NCBI GenBank assembly: GCA_028383305.1
Contig: JAOEVD010000005.1
Location: forward strand, 54,188 to 118,187
DNA length: 64,000 bases
Direction: 5' to 3'
Source: Candidatus Puniceispirillum sp.
Lineage (GTDB): Bacteria > Pseudomonadota > Alphaproteobacteria > Puniceispirillales > Puniceispirillaceae
The position numbers and the translations under genes are program-made. Below, in pieces: positions 18,364 to 26,507 of the stretch. The notes under the pieces were generated by a model. That model was not told where the DNA came from, made no database searches, and saw only the letters and a program-made list of their open reading frames with translations. Positions within the stretch are counted from its first letter, which is position 1, and each line of letters opens with the position of its first letter.

Positions 18364-19014
18364 ATGCTTGTGCTTTATGATCTTGCGATAAGCAGCTATG
18401 GCTGCAAAACCCGCATTTTGCTTCGCCATAAGGGGCTGGAATGGACAAGCCTTGCCCCGCCCGATGGCTATGGCAGTCCAGCCTATTGCAAGATTGTGCC
18501 ATCAGGCACAATTCCAGCCTTGTCGCATGATGGTTTTACCCTTGGCGAGTCAGATGCCATTGCCGAATATTTGAATGAGTTGGCACCCGAACCGGCAATG
18601 CTTCCTGAACCGATCGAAGAACGCGCAATGGCACGCGCCTTGTCACGGTTTCACGACACCCGCATCGAACCGCTGCTTCGTGCCTATTTTGGACAGGTTG
18701 CCCCGACGAACCGCAATGTCGATTTCATTGCCGAAAATGCCGCCCTTCTAGAGCGCCGCTTTCACCAGCTTGCCAAGATCCGGACGCCATCACCGCTTTT
18801 GACCGGAGCCGATCTTAGCCTTGCCGATTGCGGCTTTGCACCAAGCTTTGCCATTCTTGATTGCTTACAAGGCTTGCTTGGGTTTGACCTGACCCTACCG
18901 GCATCTATCAAGGCCTATCAAGCGGCATTATGCGCCCACCCTTCGGTTCGAGATGAATATGCCGCCTATGTCAACGCATTGGGTGAATGGGTCGCCGCCA
19001 AAATAGCGAGCTAG
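18364..19014 (+). CDS. glutathione S-transferase family protein
   Basis: A 216-residue GST-fold protein. The N-terminal thioredoxin-like domain reads LVLYDLAISSYGCKTRILLRHKGLEW, with the cis-Pro strand GTIPALSHDG and the glutathione gamma-glutamyl site ESDAIAEYL near residue 62. The C-terminal domain is all-helical with LTGADLSLADCGFAPSFAIL. The Ser-Tyr-Gly-Cys turn at the first helix offers either Ser or Cys as thiol-activating residue. I start at 18364, preceded by GGAG; a longer frame from 18289 would run through the terminator hairpin. No operon partner. Confidence 0.85.
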   Translation: MLVLYDLAISSYGCKTRILLRHKGLEWTSLAPPDGYGSPAYCKIVPSGTIPALSHDGFTLGESDAIAEYLNELAPEPAMLPEPIEERAMARALSRFHDTRIEPLLRAYFGQVAPTNRNVDFIAENAALLERRFHQLAKIRTPSPLLTGADLSLADCGFAPSFAILDCLQGLLGFDLTLPASIKAYQAALCAHPSVRDEYAAYVNALGEWVAAKIAS

Positions 19015-19040
19015 TGATCAATAACGATTTAAAATGATGT

Positions 19041-19072
19041 CCTTCGACGCTGATTTCCTTTGACGCTGATTT
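19041..19072 (+). repeat. 16-bp tandem repeat, two copies
   Basis: CCTTCGACGCTGATTT is followed directly by CCTTTGACGCTGATTT (15/16 identical), with a degenerate third start. It is in the gap between the GST and an EamA gene and may reflect replication slippage. No function is suggested. Confidence 0.75.
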
Positions 19073-19166
19073 CGTTTCACGCCTAGGCTGGCAATAATCT
19101 GGCAACAGGCCATCGTGGTTAAAACAGGCTTGCTGCCACCCTCAATCATGTTGGTCGTCAGTGCCT

Positions 19167-20087
19167 ATGAATTTGCCTTTGGCCTTTCAAAATTTACCGC
19201 CGCAAATGCGCGCCACAATCTTGATGATTGTTGCGCTGTTCATGTTTACCTGCATGGGGATTTTCATCCGGCTATCTGCGGCCGACCTGCCCGTGATCGA
19301 GGTGGTTTTTTTCCGTAATGCGCTGGCGGTGGTTTTGTTAGTGCCGCTGATCATGCGCGTTGGCTGGTCAAGCATCCGCATGCAAAAGCCAAAGCTGTTT
19401 TTCCTGCGCGCGGTGATTAATTTTGGCGGCATGTTTTGCGGCTTTACCGCCCTTACATTGATCCCGCTAGCGCAAATGACCGCGCTTAGTTTTACCGGCC
19501 CTTTGTTTGTTACCATCGGCGCAGTGTTATTTCTTGGTGAAATCATTCGCGCGCGCCGGATCGCAGCTATCGCTGTTGGATTTTTGGGAACATTGATCAT
19601 CCTGCAACCGGGCTTTACCGAAATTTCGGTTGGCGCGATGATGGCGCTTGCCAGTGCTTTATCAATTGCAATGGCGTCATTGATCGTAAAAAAACTAACC
19701 GCAACCGAAACACCCGAAGCCATTGTGACATGGATGGTGGCAATGCAAGCGCCGTTGGCATTGATACCAGCGCTTGGTGTCTGGCAATGGCCAAGCCTTG
19801 AAAGCTGGGGCTATTTATGGGCGATGGCGCTTGCCGGAACGATTGCACATTTATGTTTTACCCGCGCTTACCGGCTTGTTGATATTACCGCTTTGCAACC
19901 GCTTGAATTCATCAAATTGCCATTTGCAGTTATTTTGGCATGGCTGATCTTTAGCGAATGGCCGGGCCTTTGGACATGGATTGGCGGGGCAATTATTTTT
20001 GCCTCGACCGTCTATATCACCCAGCGTGAGGCACGCGCCAAAAAATCGCTTCGGCCAAATGCTGGCGCCCGCGAGACCAAACTCTAG
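19167..20087 (+). CDS. EamA-family (DMT) inner-membrane exporter
   Basis: A 306-residue, ten-helix drug/metabolite transporter with two EamA repeats (about 15-150 and 160-290) and a short basic C-terminal tail. It resembles the RarD/S-adenosylmethionine-uptake-type branch in its opening QMRATILMIVALFMFTCMGIFIRLS. The ATG at 19167 is preceded by an in-frame GTG at 19161, which is less likely. Stands alone, convergent with pyrC. Substrate not deducible. Confidence 0.88.
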   Translation: MNLPLAFQNLPPQMRATILMIVALFMFTCMGIFIRLSAADLPVIEVVFFRNALAVVLLVPLIMRVGWSSIRMQKPKLFFLRAVINFGGMFCGFTALTLIPLAQMTALSFTGPLFVTIGAVLFLGEIIRARRIAAIAVGFLGTLIILQPGFTEISVGAMMALASALSIAMASLIVKKLTATETPEAIVTWMVAMQAPLALIPALGVWQWPSLESWGYLWAMALAGTIAHLCFTRAYRLVDITALQPLEFIKLPFAVILAWLIFSEWPGLWTWIGGAIIFASTVYITQREARAKKSLRPNAGARETKL

Positions 20088-20147
20088 GCCACCCGCAAAG
20101 TGAAGGGGAAAGTCAGCCCGCATCAAGCCAGCCCGCATCAGGCCAGT

Positions 20148-21185
20148 TTATTCAGCATCCTGAACCGCCCAGTAAAGCGGCGTGCCACAATCAAAAATCG
20201 TCAATGGCCCATCAGGCGTCGCGCGGCTTTCCGGATAGATAACCGGCACATCCTGTTTAACTAAAGTGATCCGGTCTTCATTAAACGGCAGGCGATAAAA
20301 TCCTGGGCCATGCAATGAGGCAAAACCTTCAAGCTGATCAAACGCGTCTTCAGCTTCAAAAATATGTGCAAGGCAAGACATGGTGTTTGGCGCGGTATAA
20401 ATACCAGCACAGCCACAAGCCATCAGCTTGGCAGCGTCCAGATGCGGCGCACTGTCGGTACCAAGAAAGAAGCTGCCATCACCGGAAATGGCCGCCGCAA
20501 TCAGGGCGCGGCGGTGGCTTTCACGCTTGGCGACTGGCAGGCAATAATAATGTGGGCGAATGCCACCAGCCAGAATATGATTGCGGTTGATAAACAGATG
20601 ATGCGTTGTGATTGTGGCGGCAATATTGGCACCGCCAGAACGGACATAATCAACACCATCACTGGTGGTTACATGTTCCAGCACAACCCGTAAATCAGGC
20701 ACCCGCCGCCGCAAAGGATCGAGAACGGTTTCGATAAACACCGATTCACGATCAAAAATATCAATTTGCGGATCGGTCACTTCGCCATGAACACAAAGCG
20801 GCAGACCAATTTCGGCCATTTTTTCCAGAACGGCGATCACCTTGTCAAGATCACGAACGCCCGATGCTGAATTGGTGGTTGCCCCTGCCGGATACAGCTT
20901 GACCGCATTGATCAAGCCCGATTTGGCCGCCGCGACAACATCATCCGGATCGGTTGTTTCGGTCAGATATAAGGTCATGAGCGGGGTAAAGCCATGATCC
21001 GGATTGACACAAGCCATAATCCTGTCGCGATAGGCCGCTGCTTCGGCGCCTGTCACTACTGGCGGCACCAGATTTGGCATGATGATGGCGCGGGCAAAAT
21101 GGCGCGCCGTATCATCAATCACCGCGGCAAGCATAGCCCCATCACGAAGATGAAGATGCCAATCATCAGGACGGCGGATGGTCAT
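20148..21185 (-). CDS. pyrC: dihydroorotase, class II
   Basis: Third step of de novo pyrimidine synthesis: cyclises N-carbamoyl-L-aspartate to dihydroorotate. The protein is strikingly like the Escherichia coli class-II enzyme: [13 protein letters not shown] holds the first two zinc histidines, [12 protein letters not shown] holds the carboxylated lysine, [15 protein letters not shown] follows, and GTDSAPH carries the catalytic aspartate. Length 345 (E. coli 348). The start at 21185 ([10 protein letters not shown]) fits the family; in-frame ATGs at 21194 and 21209 would add a few residues. Divergent from znuC. Confidence 0.95.
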   Translation of the reverse strand: MTIRRPDDWHLHLRDGAMLAAVIDDTARHFARAIIMPNLVPPVVTGAEAAAYRDRIMACVNPDHGFTPLMTLYLTETTDPDDVVAAAKSGLINAVKLYPAGATTNSASGVRDLDKVIAVLEKMAEIGLPLCVHGEVTDPQIDIFDRESVFIETVLDPLRRRVPDLRVVLEHVTTSDGVDYVRSGGANIAATITTHHLFINRNHILAGGIRPHYYCLPVAKRESHRRALIAAAISGDGSFFLGTDSAPHLDAAKLMACGCAGIYTAPNTMSCLAHIFEAEDAFDQLEGFASLHGPGFYRLPFNEDRITLVKQDVPVIYPESRATPDGPLTIFDCGTPLYWAVQDAE

Positions 21186-21352
21186 TTGGATCATGACAAA
21201 GATTCCCAAAAATTTTGATGGTTACAAACTGATCAATCGACAACAGATGGCAAAATTCATACCAGCATCATTGCGCAAAATCTACACCGCCTTGACAAAC
21301 ATCATCACCTACTTTTGCCAGCCTTGTCATTTTCCACCTTTTTTCAACAGCT

Positions 21353-21369
21353 ATGTTATATTATAACAT
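21353..21369. promoter_or_regulatory. Zur box (zinc-uptake repressor operator)
   Basis: ATGTTATATTATAACAT is a perfect palindrome with a central T and matches the core of the known proteobacterial Zur operator (ATGTTATA-N-TATAACAT). It overlaps the likely -10 (TATAAC) of the znuC promoter, 70 bp before the znuC start, so zinc-loaded Zur would block transcription. The regulator gene itself is third in this operon, giving autoregulation. Confidence 0.92.
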
Positions 21370-21438
21370 TCCGAAATGAGGAACCCAAAGTGGGGCACCA
21401 AACGGGGGCATCCACCCCGATCATCAGGCAAGGCTTTT

Positions 21439-22257
21439 ATGGCAAGCGACAAAACAGATTTAATCAATCTCGAAAATGCCGGTGTCAGACGTGACAATCG
21501 CTGGCTTGTGCGGGGCATTGATCTGCGCATTCACAAAGGTGAAATTGTCACCATTATCGGCCCTAATGGCGCTGGTAAAAGCACCACCGCAAAATTGGCT
21601 GTTGGCACGATCCGCGCCAATGAAGGACGCGTTCAACGCCAAGCTGGTTTGCGTGTCGGCTATGTCCCACAAAAGCTGCATATTGACCCAGCACTGCCAA
21701 TGCGGGTTGAACGGCTTTTGGATTTAACGGCCAAAGTCTCGCCGGATGAAAAGAAACAGGCACTTGCGGCGGTTGGCGCGCCGCATTTGGAAACTGCCTT
21801 TGTGCAGGATTTATCTGGCGGCGAGTTTCAGCGCATTCTATTGGCGCGCGCGATGGTTCGCCGTCCCAATCTTTTGGTTCTGGACGAGCCTGTTCAAGGG
21901 GTCGATTTTGCCAGTGAGGCGATGCTTTACAATTTGATCCGGCAAATTCGCGACACCACCGGCTGCGGGGTTTTGATGATTTCGCATGATCTTCATATCG
22001 TCATGGCCGACACCGATACGGTGCTTTGTCTAAACGGTCATATCTGTTGCAGTGGCAGCCCTGATTCGGTGGTCAGCAATCCCAAATACCTTCGCCTATT
22101 TGGCGCGCCTGACACGACGGCGCTGGCGGTTTACCGGCATGATCATGATCACATCCATCTTCCCGATGGCACCGTTCAGCATGTCGATGGGTCAATCAGC
22201 GACTCCTGCCACCCTGACAAGCATGAGCATAATCACGATGGGCATGATCATGTTTGA
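21439..22257 (+). CDS. znuC: zinc ABC transporter ATP-binding protein
   Basis: ATPase of the high-affinity zinc importer. Walker A GPNGAGKSTT (near 44), signature LSGGEFQRILLARAM (near 133), Walker B LLVLDEPVQGVD (near 155), switch His in ISHDLHIV. The ABC core ends near residue 230 and is followed by a tail of about 40 residues with a dozen histidines, alternating with Asp and Gly, that probably binds zinc. The ATG at 21439 is chosen over 21376 because it follows AGGCAAGG and starts at the domain. The stop overlaps the znuB start. Controlled by the Zur box at 21353. Confidence 0.95.
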   Translation: MASDKTDLINLENAGVRRDNRWLVRGIDLRIHKGEIVTIIGPNGAGKSTTAKLAVGTIRANEGRVQRQAGLRVGYVPQKLHIDPALPMRVERLLDLTAKVSPDEKKQALAAVGAPHLETAFVQDLSGGEFQRILLARAMVRRPNLLVLDEPVQGVDFASEAMLYNLIRQIRDTTGCGVLMISHDLHIVMADTDTVLCLNGHICCSGSPDSVVSNPKYLRLFGAPDTTALAVYRHDHDHIHLPDGTVQHVDGSISDSCHPDKHEHNHDGHDHV

Positions 22258-23101
22258 TGATTTCTTTATCCGCGCGCTGTTTGCCGGCATTGGTCTGGCG
22301 GTTATTGTGGGGCCGCTTGGCTGTTTGATCATCTGGCGCAAAATGGCCTTTTTTGGCGATACATTGGCTCATGCGGCGCTTCTTGGCATTGCCTTGGCCA
22401 TCTTGGCTGATGTGTCATCATTGATTGCGGTTCCGTTTGTCACCCTTGCCATCTGTATTGCCATAATGGTTGCCAAGCGAACACCAAGCCTGTCATCAGA
22501 TACAATTCTTGCCATTTTGGCGCATTCGACCTTGGCGCTTGGGCTGGTTCTGGTTTCGGTGACTGGCGGTCGCAATGTTGATGTGAACGGGCTTTTATTT
22601 GGTGATATCCTTGCTGTTGATATAACTGATCTTTTGGTGATCTATGCTGGCGGCGGGGCAATTTTGGCGATTATTGTCTGGCAATGGCGACGCCTTGTTG
22701 CGGCAACGCTTAGCCCAGATATTGCCGAGGCCGAAGGCCTGTCACCACAACGTACCGAATGGCTGTTTATGGTGCTGATCGCGCTGGTGGTGTCGATTGC
22801 CGTCAAGCTTGTTGGTGTTTTGCTGATCACAGCATTGATGATCATTCCCGCTGCCGCCGCACGCCGCGTTGTTACCAGCCCTGAAATGATGGCGGTATTG
22901 GCGTCAATTCTGGGCGTGATTGGGGTGATTGCCGGTCTTTACGGATCGGCCGAATTTGATACACCATCGGGGCCATCAATTATTGTGGCAGGGGCGCTTT
23001 TGCTGCTTGGCCTGACATTCGTTCCGCGCCGCCTGTCGGCGGCAAATGACAGCCCCGCCCCCCATAACCATCATGACGAGGCAGGCCATGACCCAAAATG
23101 A
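22250..23101 (+). CDS. znuB: zinc ABC transporter permease
   Basis: A 283-residue integral membrane permease of the metal-type ABC-3 family with about eight helices; it carries zinc across the inner membrane with ZnuC. The family motif near the ATPase contact (LSPDIAEAEGLSP... with GVLLITALMIIPAAAAR in the following helices) is present. The C terminus carries a short histidine cluster (HNHHDEAGHD). The frame is open far upstream, inside znuC, but the real start is the ATG at 22250 or 22244, overlapping znuC by 8-14 bp. Its 3' end overlaps zur. Confidence 0.94.
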   Translation: MFDDFFIRALFAGIGLAVIVGPLGCLIIWRKMAFFGDTLAHAALLGIALAILADVSSLIAVPFVTLAICIAIMVAKRTPSLSSDTILAILAHSTLALGLVLVSVTGGRNVDVNGLLFGDILAVDITDLLVIYAGGGAILAIIVWQWRRLVAATLSPDIAEAEGLSPQRTEWLFMVLIALVVSIAVKLVGVLLITALMIIPAAAARRVVTSPEMMAVLASILGVIGVIAGLYGSAEFDTPSGPSIIVAGALLLLGLTFVPRRLSAANDSPAPHNHHDEAGHDPK

Positions 23102-23489
23102 AACCTTTGTTTATCAATTGCTATGTGATGCCGATCGGCCGCTAAGCGCCTATAATATTCTTGATGCGCTTCGCGATAAGGGCATCCGCGCACCGCTTCA
23201 GGTCTATCGAGCGCTTGCCAAATTGGTCGAGCGCGGCGCGGTTCACCGGATTGAAAGTGTGAATGGGTTTGTCGCTTGCCAATTGCATGATTGCGGCGGC
23301 AATGAAGTTAGCATCTTCATGCTTTGCACCCAATGCGAACGCGCTCATGAATTCACCAATATCAGCATCGATAGCCGGTTACAAAGCCTTAGCAATGATC
23401 TCGGTTTTCAGGTGGCGCATAAGGTAATCGAAATTACCGGTCGTTGTGCCGATTGCCAGACAGCGCAAACAGCCGCGCCGAAACATTAG
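23088..23489 (+). CDS. zur: zinc uptake regulator, Fur family
   Basis: A 133-residue Fur-family repressor. The N-terminal winged helix (RPLSAYNILDALRDKGIRAPLQVYRALAKLVERGAVHRI) matches Zur rather than Fur, and the dimerisation domain has the structural zinc cysteines CTQC and CADC with a HEF metal-ligand motif between. Last gene of the znuCB-zur operon; the ATG at 23088 is preceded by GAGGCAGG and overlaps znuB by 14 bp (23073 is an alternative). It should bind the box at 21353. The stop overlaps the convergent puuA-like gene by 4 bp. Confidence 0.93.
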   Translation: MTQNETFVYQLLCDADRPLSAYNILDALRDKGIRAPLQVYRALAKLVERGAVHRIESVNGFVACQLHDCGGNEVSIFMLCTQCERAHEFTNISIDSRLQSLSNDLGFQVAHKVIEITGRCADCQTAQTAAPKH

Positions 23490-24826
23490 ACATTCAACAG
23501 CAGGTATTCACGCTCCCACGGGCTAATCACCTCAAGAAAGGCCTCGGCTTCGGCGCGTTTCACCTCGACAAACAGCGTGACGAAATCGTCGCCAAGAACC
23601 TTATGAAGCGGCTTGGCACGTTCCAAAGCATCAAGCGCGACATCAAGGTTACGCGGCAATGTTTCCAGATCTTCACCACTGACCTTGCGCGGGCGCGTTG
23701 GGCGGCGCTTTTCCTGCAAACCAAGCCAGACCGCCGCCAAGGTTGACGCAATCGCAAGATAGGGATTGGCATCGGCACCCGGAATACGGTTTTCGATACG
23801 CCGGTTTTTCGGATCACCAAGCGGCACACGCAACCCCACCGTGCGGTTATCCATGCCCCACGCCAGATTGGCTGGTGAATCTTCGGTACCGGTTCGCCGC
23901 CGATAGGAATTCACATAAGGCGCCATCAATGCCATTGCGCCGCTGAGATAACGCTGCATACCGGCAACCGAATGATAGAAATCATCACTTTCACTGCCAT
24001 CGTCATTGGAAAAGATATTCTTGCCACTTGCCTTTGATTTGACCGAAACATGAACATGCATGGCACTGCCCGGCTGTTCTTGCATTGGCTTTGCCATAAA
24101 GGTGGCGTGAAGGTGATGATTGATCGCTGCCTGCCGCACCGTGCGTTTAAACAGAAATGCCTGATCCGCAAGATCAAGCGCATGTCCATGATTGAAATTA
24201 ATTTCCATCTGCGCCGCACCAGCTTCATGGCTTAGCGTGTCAATATCCAGCCCCTGCACATCGCAATGATCATAAATTTCTTCAAATAAAGGATCAAATT
24301 CATTGACCGCATCAATGCCATAGGCCTGACGTGCCTTTTCGGCACGACCCGACCGGCCCGGCGGCGTAATCAAGGGCGCATTGGCATCACTGCTTTGCTT
24401 GACCAGAAAAAATTCAAGTTCAGGCGCAATCACCGGCTCAAGACCAGCCTCGTCAAAAAGCGCCAGAACCGATTTCAGCACAGCCCGCGATGAAAAAGTG
24501 ACATCGGCACCATCTTGATGAACCGCATCATGAATGATCTGCGCGGTTGGTTCGTCATACCAAGGCACCAACCTGCATGTTGAAATATCTGGCCGCAAAA
24601 TCACGTCACGGCCAATTTCATCAAGCACGTCACTATCATAATATTCGCCTGTTACCGACTGGCCAAACACATATTCAGGCAAGCGCAAACCGCCTGATTG
24701 TTGCGCCGAAATGAATTTCGTCACCGGTAGAATTTTGCCACGAGCAATGCCCGAAATATCGCTTACCAAACATTCCACTTCGGTGATGTTCTGGTCAGCA
24801 AGCCATGCTTTCATATCGAATCCCAT
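23486..24826 (-). CDS. puuA: gamma-glutamylpolyamine synthetase (PuuA-like), paralog 1
   Basis: A 446-residue member of the glutamine-synthetase superfamily of the type that joins glutamate to putrescine (or another polyamine) with ATP, the first step of the Puu route. The GS-family beta-grasp domain (FLVSDISGIARGKILP-type start), the metal-binding APELEFFL and AQMEINFNHG, and the nucleotide region RRTGTEDSPANLAWGMDNRTVGLRVP are present. It lacks the adenylylation tyrosine context of GlnA. The start at 24826 fits the paralog. It is downstream of the spuC-like aminotransferase on the same strand and shares the island with a PuuB-like oxidase and Pot transporter. Confidence 0.87.
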   Translation of the reverse strand: MGFDMKAWLADQNITEVECLVSDISGIARGKILPVTKFISAQQSGGLRLPEYVFGQSVTGEYYDSDVLDEIGRDVILRPDISTCRLVPWYDEPTAQIIHDAVHQDGADVTFSSRAVLKSVLALFDEAGLEPVIAPELEFFLVKQSSDANAPLITPPGRSGRAEKARQAYGIDAVNEFDPLFEEIYDHCDVQGLDIDTLSHEAGAAQMEINFNHGHALDLADQAFLFKRTVRQAAINHHLHATFMAKPMQEQPGSAMHVHVSVKSKASGKNIFSNDDGSESDDFYHSVAGMQRYLSGAMALMAPYVNSYRRRTGTEDSPANLAWGMDNRTVGLRVPLGDPKNRRIENRIPGADANPYLAIASTLAAVWLGLQEKRRPTRPRKVSGEDLETLPRNLDVALDALERAKPLHKVLGDDFVTLFVEVKRAEAEAFLEVISPWEREYLLLNV

Positions 24827-24882
24827 CTGTTTTCCTTCCATCGATGGTCATTTCCTTTCATGCAATCAGATTGGCATTTTGC

Positions 24883-26262
24883 CTATCGCTGCATAATATC
24901 CTCTAAGGTGCGATCAAGCGCGGATGCGAGTATCGTAACCATGTGATCAATATCAGAACGTTCAAAACTAAGCGGCGGTGACATGATCATCGCATCGCGA
25001 ACCGCCCGCACCATCAATCCCTGATTGATCGCGTGATCACGGCAAATCACCCCGATTTCACCAACCGGATCAAACAGAACCGAACCGGCTTTATCCTTGA
25101 CCAACTCGATCGCCGCTAGCAGGCCAAAACTTCGAACCTCACCAACAAGCGGATGCGCTGCAAGCGGTTCGAGGGCTGCGGCCAAATAGGGGCCGGTATC
25201 ATCGCGGATCTTTTCAACAAGGCCATCGCGGGCAATCAGATCAAGATTGGCCAAGGCCACCGCCGCCGCAACCGGATGCCCTGAATAGGTAAAGCCGTGA
25301 TAAAATTCGCCGCCATCATCAATCAGGCGTGTCGCCACCCGGTCGCCAATCATCACCGCCGACATTGGCACATAGCCTGAGGTCAGCCCCTTGGCAAGCG
25401 TCATCATATCTGGCGAAAGGCCAAAAGTCTGGCTGGCAAACCATTGGCCGGTGCGGCCAAAGCCGGTAATCACTTCATCAACAATAAATAAAATATCATA
25501 TTTGCGGCAAATCGCTTCGGCATGATTTAAATAGCCTTCGGGCGGCACAATAACCCCACCAGCCCCTTGGATCGGCTCGGCGATAAAGGCGGCAATATGA
25601 TCCGCCCCTATTTCATTGATTTTATCCTCAAGCCAGCTTGCCGCCAAGGCAGCGAAATCTGCTGTGTTGAGATTGCCCTGATATAAAAACCCATAAGGCG
25701 GTTTGATATGCACAAAGTCAGGTGCCGTTGCCGCCTGTTCATGCATTGCTGTCATGCCGCCCATGCTGGCCGACATGATGGTGCTGCCGTGATAGCCATA
25801 GGTGCGGCCAATGATTGTCTGTTTTTGCGGTTTGCCCTCAAGTGCCCAGAAATGGCGCACCATCCGAATGGTGGTGTCATTGGCCTCAGATCCTGAATTG
25901 GCATAAAAGACGTTATTCAGACCATCAGGCGTAAGATCGGCAAGCCGTTTCGACAGGGCAATCACCGGCTGATTACTGGTTTTGAAAAAATTATTATAAT
26001 AGGGCAGCGTCGCCATCTGTGATGACGCGGCATCAACCAATTCTTTCCGCCCATAACCAACATTGACGCACCATAGACCTGCCATCGCATCTAGAATGCG
26101 ATTGCCATCACTGTCATAAATATAATGCCCATCGGCATGCGTGATGATGCGTGATCCGGCAGCGCGCAATTCACGGTAATCGGTAAACGGTGCCATATGA
26201 TGCGCGGCATCAAGCTGGCGCCAATCATCGGTTGTCATATCCTGCATTATATGTCCATCCAA
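24883..26262 (-). CDS. spuC: class-III aminotransferase, putrescine:pyruvate type (SpuC-like)
   Basis: A 459-residue PLP aminotransferase moving an omega-amino group to pyruvate. Family features are GLWCVNVGYGRKELVDAA near the start, YANSGSEANDTTIRMVRHF, YHGSTIMSASMGG, FIVDEVITGFGRTGQWF and MMTLAKGLTSGYVPMSAVM (PLP lysine), in the usual order. The polyamine context (PuuA, PuuB, agmatinase, PotFGHI) points to putrescine as substrate; close relatives use beta-alanine or other omega-amines. It is divergent from the puuB-like gene, with two palindromes between. An in-frame ATG at 26247 is an alternative start. Confidence 0.87.
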   Translation of the reverse strand: MDGHIMQDMTTDDWRQLDAAHHMAPFTDYRELRAAGSRIITHADGHYIYDSDGNRILDAMAGLWCVNVGYGRKELVDAASSQMATLPYYNNFFKTSNQPVIALSKRLADLTPDGLNNVFYANSGSEANDTTIRMVRHFWALEGKPQKQTIIGRTYGYHGSTIMSASMGGMTAMHEQAATAPDFVHIKPPYGFLYQGNLNTADFAALAASWLEDKINEIGADHIAAFIAEPIQGAGGVIVPPEGYLNHAEAICRKYDILFIVDEVITGFGRTGQWFASQTFGLSPDMMTLAKGLTSGYVPMSAVMIGDRVATRLIDDGGEFYHGFTYSGHPVAAAVALANLDLIARDGLVEKIRDDTGPYLAAALEPLAAHPLVGEVRSFGLLAAIELVKDKAGSVLFDPVGEIGVICRDHAINQGLMVRAVRDAMIMSPPLSFERSDIDHMVTILASALDRTLEDIMQR

Positions 26263-26375
26263 ACTAGAACAATCAGGGTTTTCATTACTGTTTTGGCCAT
26301 CTTAAAATAAGTACATGAATGGTAATGACCGGCAAATTAAACGCGCCTGAAAATTTCAGCCGCCTTTATCAAAAT

Positions 26376-26397
26376 CATGGTCAGATCATTGACCATG
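26376..26397. promoter_or_regulatory. operator candidate: inverted repeat in the spuC-puuB gap
   Basis: CATGGTCA and TGACCATG, 8-bp arms separated by GATCAT, in the 245-bp gap between divergent polyamine genes. It is a likely dimer-binding site of unknown regulator; no PuuR-type gene is nearby. Confidence 0.55.
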
Positions 26398-26468
26398 CTT
26401 GCGTCAATCTGCGATCACAGACTACTATCGTTATTGAAAATGCGCAATCAATCTGACGCGAAAACACC

Positions 26469-26487
26469 TGTCAGGCATGGCCTGACA
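26469..26487. promoter_or_regulatory. operator candidate: palindrome upstream of puuB
   Basis: TGTCAGGCATGGCCTGACA has perfect 8-bp arms around ATG. It ends 20 bp before the puuB-like start, so a bound protein would block the promoter or initiation. It differs from the other palindrome at 26376. Confidence 0.55.
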
Positions 26488-26507
26488 ATGAACCAATATT
26501 CGAGATC

